Positions 1 to 7,303 of a stretch of DNA of 27,128 nucleotides are shown here, piece after piece. Position numbers and translations under genes: made by a program. Every line of letters begins with the position of its first letter. Positions within the stretch are counted from its first letter, which is position 1. The notes under the pieces were generated by a model. It saw nothing but the letters and a program-made list of their open reading frames with translations. It did not search any database and had not been told where the DNA came from. Origin of the DNA: Bacteroidales bacterium UBA3543. Its GTDB lineage: Bacteria > Bacteroidota > Bacteroidia > Bacteroidales > UBA932. The stretch spans positions 1-27,128 of the forward strand of contig DFOK01000061.1 in NCBI GenBank assembly GCA_002376715.1, read 5' to 3'.

Positions 1-44
1 TAGTAATACTGCTGATTTTTATATTTTATAGAGTATATTGTTAA

Positions 45-1451
45 TTAAAAACAACTAGAGCCATCCCAACAATGGGTACAAAGCTTTTCTTTAGGTAAAC
101 CGATAGCTTCAACCAAATCGTCCAGTTTTTGAAACGTAAGCGAACTAAGATCTAGGTTCTTACGAATTTCTTCGACCATTTGTTGGTATTTTTCACTCGT
201 GCAATCGGCATATTCGTGCAAATCAGAATCGTCTTTTCCTGTTAATTCCATAATAGCTTTTCGGGTTGCCAAATCGAGGTTAGAACGAGAGCGACTGAAG
301 TTTAAAAACTCACACGGAAAAATTAGCGGCGGACAAGCAATACGCATATTTACTTCTTTAATTCCTGCTTGATGTAAGTCCTTTACATTATCTTTCAATT
401 GAGTGCCTCGTACAATTGAATCGTCTAAAAACACCCCTTTTTTATCTTTAATAATTGATTTGTTAGGTATCAATTTCATTTTAGCTACCAAATCGCGCAT
501 ATGCTGACTTTGAGGCATAAAACTACGTGGCCAGGTGGGTGTATATTTTACATACGGACGTTTTATTGGAATACCGGTTACATGACTATAGCCCATCGCA
601 TGACCAATACCCGAATCGGGAATACCGGCCACAAAATCGGCAGTAACAGCATCGTTTTTAGCTAATTCAGCTCCACAACGATAACGAACCTCATCTACAT
701 TGATGCCTTCGTAGTTGCTGGTGGGGTAGCCGTAATATATCCACAGGAATGAACAAATCTGAAGTTTCTTTTGCGGTGCCAGCAACTGTGTGATGCCTTC
801 AGCAGTGAGCAACACCGTCTCGCCGGGGCCGAGTATATATTCACTTTCAAAGCTGATGTTGGGGAATGAACAATCTTCGGAGGCGACCGCCATGGCATCT
901 TCGCTACGGCCTATAATAAGAGGAGTGCGGCCGTATTTATCTCTAGCTGCAATAATACCCTCTGAAGTGAGGATTAGCATTGTCAGGGAACCTCTTATGC
1001 GGCTCTGAGCATAAGCTATGCCTTCGGCAAATGAATCCTTTTCGGTAACAAGGTGTGAGGCAAGCTCGGTTTGATTTGTCTTACCGGAACTGATCTCGGC
1101 AAAATTTTTGTTTTTTGCAAGAAATTCCTCTTCGAGTTCTTCGACGTTATTGATCTTTCCGACCGTGGCGATTGCAAATCTACCAAGGCGTGAGTTGATC
1201 AATATCGGCTGTGCATCGGTGTCGCTGATGACCCCGATACCGGAATAGCCGTCAAACTTGGGAAGGTCTGCCTCAAACTTGATTCTGAAATATGAATTCT
1301 GAATGTCGTGGATGGAACGTGCAAAGAGTCCGTCGCGGTTGATAACCGTCATTCCGGCACGTTTGGTACCGAGATGTGAGTGATAATCTGTTCCGTAAAA
1401 AAGTTCGGTTACGCATTTGCGTTTGGATATTACTCCAAATAAACCCCCCAT
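45..1451 (-). CDS. PurF-family amidophosphoribosyltransferase-like protein without the N-terminal Cys
   Basis: 468 aa with the two-domain layout of glutamine PRPP amidotransferase (first step of purine synthesis): an Ntn glutaminase-like domain (about 1-230), then a phosphoribosyltransferase domain. The PRPP loop FLDDSIVRGT is at 341-350. Cysteines at 233 (ICSF), 380 (PCEF), 458 and 461 (LCTHC) sit where Bacillus-type PurF binds its [4Fe-4S] cluster. The protein begins MGGLFGV where active PurF has a mature Cys (CGIFG-type), so the glutaminase nucleophile is replaced by Gly. I infer an ammonia-dependent or non-glutaminase role. The start at 1451 is preferred over the in-frame ATG at 1487 because a TAnnTTTG box lies between them and the family starts at MGG. 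It lies 51 bases downstream of the comEC-like gene. The 3' half is poorer in GC than the 5' half. The family call is secure; the activity is not. Confidence 0.88.
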   Translation of the reverse strand: MGGLFGVISKRKCVTELFYGTDYHSHLGTKRAGMTVINRDGLFARSIHDIQNSYFRIKFEADLPKFDGYSGIGVISDTDAQPILINSRLGRFAIATVGKINNVEELEEEFLAKNKNFAEISSGKTNQTELASHLVTEKDSFAEGIAYAQSRIRGSLTMLILTSEGIIAARDKYGRTPLIIGRSEDAMAVASEDCSFPNISFESEYILGPGETVLLTAEGITQLLAPQKKLQICSFLWIYYGYPTSNYEGINVDEVRYRCGAELAKNDAVTADFVAGIPDSGIGHAMGYSHVTGIPIKRPYVKYTPTWPRSFMPQSQHMRDLVAKMKLIPNKSIIKDKKGVFLDDSIVRGTQLKDNVKDLHQAGIKEVNMRIACPPLIFPCEFLNFSRSRSNLDLATRKAIMELTGKDDSDLHEYADCTSEKYQQMVEEIRKNLDLSSLTFQKLDDLVEAIGLPKEKLCTHCWDGSSCF

Positions 1452-1475
1452 AATTTCAGATTTGTAATTAATCCG

Positions 1476-1483
1476 CAAAGGTA
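1476..1483 (-). promoter_or_regulatory. -7 promoter box of the PurF-like gene
   Basis: Read on the minus strand the bases are TACCTTTG, an exact match to the Bacteroidetes -7 consensus TAnnTTTG. The box sits 24 bases before the ATG at 1451, giving a leader of roughly 20 bases. No good -33 TTTG is present at 19-21 bases upstream. It suggests the gene can be transcribed independently of the comEC-like gene. Confidence 0.5.
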
Positions 1484-1502
1484 GCATAAATTAATATATA
1501 AA

Positions 1503-2546
1503 CTACCCTAAATCGGCAATAATGGAGATAATTTCATTCAATAATTTCACGGTAAACTGCAAGAGTAAAGCGGCAAAAGTTCCTGCGTAAGGTATCCTCT
1601 CGGTAATTAGCGCGAAGGCTGTCAGATAGAGCGAGGCCCCTGTAAGCGGTATTGCCAAAATATTGGTAATGATAAAATATGTGGGAAAACTTCCGAAATA
1701 TAAAAAGGCTATGATTCCGGTGGTCATCTGGCAGCTGATACTTATACTGATGGTGTTCCAAAGTTTCTCCAAAAGTCGGATGCGGGTGTGCATCAATCTT
1801 TTTATCATCGGATAAATGGTAAAAATCGAGAATACGGCAAAGAATGAAAGCTGAAATCCCACCTCCCGTGGTGCTTCAGGATTGAAAATGGTGATGATCA
1901 GCGCACTGGCGGCGAGAGAAGTGAGTCCGTCTCTGTCGGAATAGCGCCATCCCGACAATTCGTGAATAGTAATCATCAGCACTGCTCTGAAGATGGAGGA
2001 GCTCAGTCCGGTTGTGATGGCAAAACCCCATAACAACAGCACTATTATCAGACTCTTGAGCCGCTTTGCTACGACGGATCCGCCGATAAAGAAGAGCATC
2101 AGTTCCACCAGTTTGTAGATGATGCCGACGTGGAGTCCCGATAGTGCCAGGAGGTGCATTGCTCCGCTTTTTCGATAATTCTCCCTCAATTCCCGACTAA
2201 TGTCGCTTTTATCGCCTATCGTCAATGCACGTACTATCGCCAGTTCTTCCCCTTCGCTGAGTATCTTACTAAGCGATGCCGAAAAATCCTCTTTGAGACC
2301 AGCCGCCGCAAGTCTGATTGCAGATTCTTCGCTTCGGATAGGAATTCTGGAGATTTGGAGTGTAGCAGCTCCCAGCAGAAATAGCGTCGCAACAATTATT
2401 ATCCTGTTTTGATCTATCAGCGCAATCGTAGCGCAAACAATTACAGATATAAAGAATATGGCAGGTGGCAGAGTCAGCCAGCCTCCAAACAAATCGCCCG
2501 CAATAAAGGCGAGCGAATAGAAAAAAAGTCTCCTACCTTTCCACAT
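1503..2546 (-). CDS. ComEC/Rec2-family competence-domain membrane protein (short form)
   Basis: About 347 aa, highly hydrophobic with many membrane segments. It carries the ComEC/Rec2 competence-domain signature: RKSGAMHLLALSGLHVG at about residues 125-141, with ERELRxxYRxSG-like sequence before it and GFQLSFFAVF further on. ComEC forms the inner-membrane channel for single-stranded DNA uptake in natural transformation. Full-length ComEC (about 700-800 aa) also has an N-terminal OB-like DUF4131 region and a C-terminal metallo-beta-lactamase domain. Here the N-terminus is short and the MBL domain is absent. The start is uncertain: the longer frame opens at TTG (2582), while the first ATG is 2546. 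The PurF-like gene follows on the same strand. It is divergent from ackA across a 109-base gap. Family confident; a role in DNA uptake is inferred. Confidence 0.8.
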   Translation of the reverse strand: MWKGRRLFFYSLAFIAGDLFGGWLTLPPAIFFISVIVCATIALIDQNRIIIVATLFLLGAATLQISRIPIRSEESAIRLAAAGLKEDFSASLSKILSEGEELAIVRALTIGDKSDISRELRENYRKSGAMHLLALSGLHVGIIYKLVELMLFFIGGSVVAKRLKSLIIVLLLWGFAITTGLSSSIFRAVLMITIHELSGWRYSDRDGLTSLAASALIITIFNPEAPREVGFQLSFFAVFSIFTIYPMIKRLMHTRIRLLEKLWNTISISISCQMTTGIIAFLYFGSFPTYFIITNILAIPLTGASLYLTAFALITERIPYAGTFAALLLQFTVKLLNEIISIIADLG

Positions 2547-2588
2547 ATTCCTTCCCACATTGTTTCGGATTGCAATGTACAATTATTT

Positions 2589-2619
2589 TTTGAAAGGTCG
2601 CCTATAATGACTATTTTTG
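2589..2619 (+). promoter_or_regulatory. Promoter of ackA-ptb-buk (-33 TTTG, -7 TATTTTTG)
   Basis: TTTG at 2589-2592 and TATTTTTG at 2612-2619 match the Bacteroidetes housekeeping promoter (TTTG, 19-21 bases, TAnnTTTG) with a 19-base spacer. Expected transcript start is about 2625, leaving a leader of about 30 bases before the ackA ATG at 2656. This is one of the two most complete promoters in the window. Confidence 0.65.
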
Positions 2620-2655
2620 CGGGATAAATCCGAGAACAATAACCAGATATATATT

Positions 2656-3867
2656 ATGATAATACTTGTACTAAATTGCGGAAGTTCCTCTTTAAAATAT
2701 CAGGTACTTGATATGAGGAGCGACAATGACTATTCACTCCTGGCAAAAGGCCTTGTAGAACGTATCGGTGAGCCTATGGGTATTTATAATCACCAACTAC
2801 CGGGTAAAGAGAAAATTACTGTGGAAAAACCGGTACCCAACCATACTGTCGGTATTTCCAAAGTGCTTGAACTGCTCACTGATAAATCACTTGGAGTTAT
2901 CTCTTCACTCGAGGAAATAGAGGCTGTAGGCCACAGAGTGGCACATGGTGGGGAGTATTTTTCAGGCAGTGCTGCAATTGATGATGATGCCATTGCCAAG
3001 ATTGAGAAGTGCGGCGAACTTGCTCCTCTTCACAATCCCGCCAACCTGCTAGGTATTCGTGCTGTACAGTCCCTTATGCCGGAGATTCCCCAGGTGGCTG
3101 TGTTTGATACATCATTCCATCAGACAATTCCCGACTATGCATATATGTACGCAATTCCTTATGAGTACTATCAGAAATATAAGATCCGTCGCTACGGATT
3201 TCATGGTACCAGCCACAAATTTGTAGCAAAGAAGGCCTGCAACCTCGTAGGCTTGGATATTTCAAATTCAAAAATTATCACTTGTCACCTCGGCAACGGC
3301 AGCTCTATCACAGCAATTAAGAATGGACGTTCCATTGACACCTCGATGGGATTCACTCCTATGGAGGGTCTAGTTATGGGCACAAGAAGCGGTACTGTTG
3401 ATGCCGGTGTGGTAACATTTCTCGAAGAAAAAGAAAAGCTCAGTGCTGCTGAAATCAACACAATTCTGAATAAGAAAAGCGGACTTCTCGGTGTGTCGCA
3501 GGCCTCTTCAGATATGAGGGACATTGAGTCCGGTGCAGGTAGTGGCAATGCCAATGCTGCACTTGCACAGGAGATGCTTTTTTACGGCATCCGCAAATTT
3601 ATCGGAGCCTATGCTGCTGCAATGGGCGGACTTGATATGATAGTATTTACCGGAGGTATCGGAGAAAACTCCTCCATCACACGTGAGCAGGCATGCGAAG
3701 GGCTTGAATTCCTCGGTGTAGAGTTTGACAAGGATGTTAATAGATCAGTCAGAGGTAAGGATGTAATCCTTTCTACCTCTTCATCCAAAGTTAAAGTTGT
3801 AGCGGTTACCACCAACGAGGAATTGGTAATTGCACAGGACACAATGAATATTGTAAAAAACAAATAA
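2656..3867 (+). CDS. ackA: Acetate kinase
   Basis: 403 aa, the usual acetate kinase length. It interconverts acetyl phosphate plus ADP and acetate plus ATP in the cytoplasm, the ATP-yielding step of acetate fermentation. Family motifs are present in order: the N-terminal LNCGSSSLKY (N7), GHRVAHGG with the substrate Arg (about 91), the catalytic Asp in FDTSFHQT, YGFHGTSHK, the HLGNGSS phosphate loop, GTRSGTVD and the C-terminal TNEELVIAQDT. The start is ATG 2656, because the protein aligns from MIILVLNCGSSS; an in-frame extension to 2617 would begin inside the promoter box. It is first in an operon with ptb (16-base gap) and buk. No phosphotransacetylase (pta), the usual partner, is in the window, so either ptb supplies the acyl phosphate or pta lies elsewhere. 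Confidence 0.97.
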   Translation: MIILVLNCGSSSLKYQVLDMRSDNDYSLLAKGLVERIGEPMGIYNHQLPGKEKITVEKPVPNHTVGISKVLELLTDKSLGVISSLEEIEAVGHRVAHGGEYFSGSAAIDDDAIAKIEKCGELAPLHNPANLLGIRAVQSLMPEIPQVAVFDTSFHQTIPDYAYMYAIPYEYYQKYKIRRYGFHGTSHKFVAKKACNLVGLDISNSKIITCHLGNGSSITAIKNGRSIDTSMGFTPMEGLVMGTRSGTVDAGVVTFLEEKEKLSAAEINTILNKKSGLLGVSQASSDMRDIESGAGSGNANAALAQEMLFYGIRKFIGAYAAAMGGLDMIVFTGGIGENSSITREQACEGLEFLGVEFDKDVNRSVRGKDVILSTSSSKVKVVAVTTNEELVIAQDTMNIVKNK

Positions 3868-3883
3868 TTTAACACTAAGAACA

Positions 3884-4789
3884 ATGATTACAAGTTTCGA
3901 ACAGATTTTTACGCAGTTGCGTTCAAAAAACAGAAAGCGCCTTGTTGCAGCTTGGGGCGTTGACGACCACACCATTACTGCTGCCCGTTTGGCTGTTGAC
4001 AAAGGTATCGTTCAGGCCATTCTTGTAGGTGATGCCGATATGATCAACGCCGTATGCAAGGCAGAGGGCATCAATCCTTCGATGTTTACCATAGTTGACA
4101 ACAAAGACGAGCTCCAATCCATTGCACAGGCTGTAGATATGATCAACGCAGGTGAAGCTGACATCCTGATGAAGGGTCTTTGCAGTACTGACAAATATAT
4201 GCGTGCAATTCTCAATAAAGAGCGTGGACTCCTCCCTCCCAAGGCAGTTTTAAGCCACGTTTCCGTGCTTGAGAATCCCAATTATCATAAGCTCATCATA
4301 CTGGGTGATATGGCAGTAATCCCTGCCCCTGATTTCAAGCAGAAAGTTGCTATCACCAGGTATTTGGTACAGACCGCACATGCCCTCGGTATAGAAAAAC
4401 CTAAAGTAGCTGCTATTGCAGCCACCGAGCAGATGCTTGAAGGTATGCCTGCTTGTGTTGAGGGGGCAATGCTTGCCAAAATGGCTGACAGAGGTCAGAT
4501 TAAAGGTTGCTACATTGACGGTCCTCTTGCACTTGACGTAGCTATTTCCAAAGAGGCTGTTGAAATCAAGAAACTCGAGAGCAATGTGGCAGGTGACGCC
4601 GACTGTCTCTTGTTCCCCAACATCGAGTCGGCCAATGTGTTCTACAAGGTGAACTCACAGCTCTCCGTAGGTGTGAAACAGGCTGCTATAGTAGCCGGTG
4701 CAAAGGCCCCTTGCGTGCTTTCAAGCCGTGCCGATAGCATCTATACCAAGCTCAACTCCATCGCTCTCGCAGCTCTTACGGCAAAATAG
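3884..4789 (+). CDS. ptb: Phosphate butyryltransferase
   Basis: 301 aa, the same length as clostridial Ptb. It belongs to the phosphate acetyl/butyryltransferase family and interconverts butyryl-CoA (or another short acyl-CoA) plus phosphate with acyl phosphate plus CoA. Recognisable stretches include the N-terminal region KNRKRLVAAWGVDDHTI, the central ADILMKGLCSTDKYMRAILN, LSHVSVLE, and the C-terminal family region VYI-like CYIDGPLALDVAIS with NIESANVFYK and ...SSRADS. It is short, without the DRTGG domain of long Pta enzymes. It sits 16 bases after ackA and 9 bases before buk, so all three are almost certainly one transcript. Acyl specificity (butyryl, isobutyryl, isovaleryl or acetyl) cannot be read from sequence. 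Confidence 0.93.
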   Translation: MITSFEQIFTQLRSKNRKRLVAAWGVDDHTITAARLAVDKGIVQAILVGDADMINAVCKAEGINPSMFTIVDNKDELQSIAQAVDMINAGEADILMKGLCSTDKYMRAILNKERGLLPPKAVLSHVSVLENPNYHKLIILGDMAVIPAPDFKQKVAITRYLVQTAHALGIEKPKVAAIAATEQMLEGMPACVEGAMLAKMADRGQIKGCYIDGPLALDVAISKEAVEIKKLESNVAGDADCLLFPNIESANVFYKVNSQLSVGVKQAAIVAGAKAPCVLSSRADSIYTKLNSIALAALTAK

Positions 4790-4798
4790 ATCCTGAAG

Positions 4799-5863
4799 AT
4801 GAAGGTTCTTTCCATCAATCCCGGATCCACTTCCACCAAGATTGCTGTATTTGAAGATGGTAAAGAGGTCTTTTTGACCAATATCAAGCACTCCGCAGAG
4901 GAGATTGCAAAGTATAAATCGGTCATAGACCAGTATAAGTTTAGAGAGGAGATCATTCTCAAGACTCTTGCCGGCAATGGCTTTGACAAGTCGGAATTCA
5001 GTGCCGTTGTGGGCAGGGGAGGTCTTCTCAAACCTATTCCCTCCGGCACATACGAGGTGAATGAGGCACTGCTGGCAGATCTTCGCGCATCCGTCGGCGG
5101 AGAACATGCTTCCAATCTTGGCGGTATAATTGCTGACTCAATTGCTTCCGGTATCCCGGGTTGCCGTGCATTCATTGCCGATCCGGTAGTTGTAGATGAG
5201 CTTTGCGACCTGGCCAGGGTTGCGGGTCACCCCGAATTTAAGAGGATATCCATTTTCCACGCTCTCAATCAGAAAGCCATTGCCAAAGGCTACGCAAGCG
5301 AAATAGGAGTTCCTTATGATTCTCTCAATCTCATTGTTGTGCATCTTGGTGGTGGTGTTTCAGTAGGAGCACACTGCTGTGGAAAAGTTATTGATGTCAA
5401 TAATGCTCTAAACGGAGATGGACCTTTCTCACCAGAGCGTTCCGGTACTCTCCCTTCACTGCAGCTGGCGGAGATGTGTTTTTCAGGTAAATATACTCTT
5501 GATGAGGTCAAGAAAGTGATTTGCGGCAGGGGTGGAGTAGTGGCCTATCTTGGTACGAATGATTTCTATGAGGTTGAGTTAAAGATGGCTGACAATCCCC
5601 GATTTAAGTTTATTGCCGATGCATTCCTTTACAATGTGGCCAAAGAGGTAGGAGCAATGGCTGCCGTCCTCAAAGGCAAAGTAGATGCAATCCTGATTAC
5701 AGGAGGCGTCGCAAAAGGCAAGGGAATGATGAAGGATCTCACAGAGTATATCAGTTTTATCGCTCCCGTAAAAATTTATCCGGGAGAGGATGAAATGGCC
5801 GCTCTGGCAATGAATGGATTTGCCGTTTTGGAAGGTCGCGAAGAAGCTAAGGTTTATAGTTAA
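4799..5863 (+). CDS. buk: Butyrate kinase
   Basis: 354 aa, typical for butyrate / branched-chain-fatty-acid kinase of the ASKHA (acetate kinase-like) fold. It turns butyryl phosphate plus ADP into butyrate plus ATP. Visible family features: LSINPGSTSTKIAVFEDG at the N-terminus (phosphate 1 loop), AVVGRGGLLKPIPSGTYEVN (about 77-97), NLIVVHLGGGVSVGAH (phosphate 2), DGPFSPERSGTLP, and ILITGGVAKG near the C-terminus (adenosine motif). Last gene of the ackA-ptb-buk operon, followed by a strong terminator at 5994-6030. With ptb it forms the Ptb-Buk route of butyrate formation known from clostridia and some Bacteroidales. No butyryl-CoA-forming genes are in the window, so branched-chain acids from amino acid fermentation remain an alternative product. 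Confidence 0.95.
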   Translation: MKVLSINPGSTSTKIAVFEDGKEVFLTNIKHSAEEIAKYKSVIDQYKFREEIILKTLAGNGFDKSEFSAVVGRGGLLKPIPSGTYEVNEALLADLRASVGGEHASNLGGIIADSIASGIPGCRAFIADPVVVDELCDLARVAGHPEFKRISIFHALNQKAIAKGYASEIGVPYDSLNLIVVHLGGGVSVGAHCCGKVIDVNNALNGDGPFSPERSGTLPSLQLAEMCFSGKYTLDEVKKVICGRGGVVAYLGTNDFYEVELKMADNPRFKFIADAFLYNVAKEVGAMAAVLKGKVDAILITGGVAKGKGMMKDLTEYISFIAPVKIYPGEDEMAALAMNGFAVLEGREEAKVYS

Positions 5864-5864
5864 A

Positions 5865-5917
5865 TGTTGCGTGTTGCGCGTTTCGGGGTACGAGTTGGTT
5901 TTGAGTTGCGTGATGCG
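5865..5917 (+). repeat. Heptamer-period degenerate repeat A
   Basis: It begins two bases after the buk stop. Reading in steps of seven gives units such as TGTTGCG (twice in a row), CGTTTCG, GGGTACG and AGTTGGT, then a 4-base slip, then AGTTGCG and TGATGCG. The core is NGTTRCG. Related units recur inverted at 6045-6079 and direct at 16024-16058. Confidence 0.6.
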
Positions 5918-5993
5918 TGGTTTTAGGCTAGAATAATCTCGGAACTACACTAAAGTTGATGGTTGGAGAGGTAGTTAGGCTTTCTAAATAGAA

Positions 5994-6030
5994 AATGGGG
6001 ACGATTTTAATCTCGTCCCCATTCGTTTTT
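5994..6030 (+). terminator. Intrinsic terminator after buk
   Basis: The 11-base arm AATGGGGACGA (5994-6004) pairs perfectly with TCGTCCCCATT (6013-6023) around an 8-base loop, followed by a T-rich run at 6026-6030. It ends the ackA-ptb-buk transcript. An A run on the other side of the stem is weak, so action on the facing minus-strand gene is less certain. Confidence 0.85.
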
Positions 6031-6044
6031 CTTGCTATCTGACC

Positions 6045-6079
6045 CGCACCCCGTAACTCGTAACACGTACCCCGTTATC
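6045..6079 (-). repeat. Heptamer-period degenerate repeat B (inverted relative to A)
   Basis: Five seven-base units with no gaps. On the minus strand they read as GATAACG, GGGTACG, TGTTACG and variants of the same NGTTRCG core. The last unit covers the stop codon (6075-6077) of the minus-strand exported protein. CGGGGTACG at 5884-5892 and CGTACCCCG at 6066-6074 are perfect 9-base complements, so A and B can face each other in a long hairpin around the buk terminator. Confidence 0.6.
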
Positions 6080-7091
6080 TCTTAATCAGCGTCGCTGCAA
6101 TCTGGTGGGCCATCATAAGAAAGTCATCGGCAATTACGGAGTCGAATGATATGACCACATTGAGCTGGATGTCATCGACAATGATGGCTTTCTTGTAGAT
6201 ATAGCTGTCGTCTTTGTGGCCGATGATGTAAAATTCATCTTCAGAGAGGAATGTATCGTCAAGGATATAGCCTATCTCTCTGAATCCTTCGCATTTTTCC
6301 TCAAAATGCTCCTGAAGGGTCTGATTGAACATTACAATGTTGTTGTAACCACCGTAGGCGTAAAATCTGGCAAGACCGCTGTCCGAAATGAATAACTGGC
6401 CGTCTCCATTCTCAGGTTCTCCTTGACCGGTGAAGTTGAAAGGATACCTGATGGTAAATCCGAAACGCTCGTTGTAGTAACATCTGTCCATAACCAGGTC
6501 AAGTTGATCAAATCCACCGAAGCCGTCCCACTCCAGATGGCCGACTTTCTGATACTCTTCGCCTCTTACATAGACAGTGATATCTTTGCCTTTTTGAGGC
6601 AACTCTATGTAGTAGCGTGTAGCATCCGGTATGGAGGCAGCAAGTTCCGGAAGTGGTTTGAGAGATTGCTCTTCAATACGATGTTCGTAAAACATTTTTA
6701 GTGATTCGTCATTCTCTCTAAGGACAACGCCCACTATTCGCCTGCCGTCCGGCACTTTCCAGTAACACATCTGGAGGTTGCCCTCCTGTTCACCGGAAAT
6801 GCCTGCGCGCATATAGCCGTTGCGTTTGTCCATTAAAACATAGCCGGTCGGGTCACTAGCGACCTCTATTTCGTGGTAGACGTTATATGCCACTTTCAAT
6901 ACATCGCTGGAAAATGCTTTGGCAATGGCGTCAAAGTAGTACTCAATATCCGGAACGGACCGGTCGGGAAGGGTGATGACTTTCTCCTGCCAGATATTCT
7001 CAATCTGGGGGACATTCATCCTGCCGGCAAAAACTGATCCTGAAATCAGCAGCGCCGACAGTGTGCTGAGCAGGATTATCAGTCGTTTCAT
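6075..7091 (-). CDS. Exported protein of unknown function
   Basis: 338 aa, not assigned to a named family. Residues 1-22 form a Sec signal peptide: MKR, a hydrophobic core, then SVFA with likely cleavage before Gly23. There is no lipobox Cys, so it is probably periplasmic. Two parts can be seen. About 30-190 is a mixed region with a conserved-looking MCYWKVPDGRRIVGVVLREND stretch and an LPxLAASIPD... linker. About 203-338 begins CYYNERFGFTIRYP and contains ENGDGQLFIS and ARFYAYGGYN, which resembles a recurrent secreted domain of proteobacterial and Bacteroidetes hypothetical proteins (YxxRFGFxxxYP...NGDGQ). No catalytic motif is evident. It is transcribed alone, facing buk. Expression and function are unknown; the coding call is strong because of length, signal peptide and the absence of a competing frame. 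Confidence 0.85.
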   Translation of the reverse strand: MKRLIILLSTLSALLISGSVFAGRMNVPQIENIWQEKVITLPDRSVPDIEYYFDAIAKAFSSDVLKVAYNVYHEIEVASDPTGYVLMDKRNGYMRAGISGEQEGNLQMCYWKVPDGRRIVGVVLRENDESLKMFYEHRIEEQSLKPLPELAASIPDATRYYIELPQKGKDITVYVRGEEYQKVGHLEWDGFGGFDQLDLVMDRCYYNERFGFTIRYPFNFTGQGEPENGDGQLFISDSGLARFYAYGGYNNIVMFNQTLQEHFEEKCEGFREIGYILDDTFLSEDEFYIIGHKDDSYIYKKAIIVDDIQLNVVISFDSVIADDFLMMAHQIAATLIKR

Positions 7092-7121
7092 GGTATATAG
7101 GTATTGGTTGTTAGTAATTTC

Positions 7122-7184
7122 AGTTGGCAGTTAGCCGTTAGCTGTTGAGCATTGGCCGTTGACCGTTGGCCTTTGGCCATTGTC
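7122..7184 (+). repeat. Heptamer-period degenerate repeat C, nine units
   Basis: Nine consecutive seven-base units with no slip. Units include AGTTGGC, AGTTAGC, CGTTAGC, CGTTGAC, CGTTGGC and CTTTGGC; the consensus is NRTTGGC. It lies in the 212-base divergent gap between the exported protein and the MATE gene. That gap otherwise holds only the MATE promoter and nothing else I recognise. Confidence 0.65.
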
Positions 7185-7273
7185 AGGGACAGTAGCAATA
7201 CTATTCGTTTCGCCGTCGTAGGGTCATTCTTCTGATTCTCAAATATACAAAATATATTTCAAATCTTAATGCT

Positions 7274-7281
7274 TATCTTTG
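7274..7281 (+). promoter_or_regulatory. -7 promoter box of the MATE-cmk-ettA cluster
   Basis: TATCTTTG is an exact TAnnTTTG match 22 bases before the ATG at 7304, predicting a leader of roughly 18-20 bases. No clear -33 TTTG is visible at the right distance. Confidence 0.5.
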
Positions 7282-7303
7282 CACGGAAACAACAATTATT
7301 TTT

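Noticed and set aside
4741..5175. Minus-strand open frames of 128 and 144 codons across the ptb/buk junction
   Set aside because: They are antisense to two clear enzymes and have no motif or promoter.
7122..7184. Heptamer arrays as CRISPR or operator arrays
   Set aside because: Units are contiguous with no spacers and differ from one another; there is no cas gene and no regulator with matching sites nearby.
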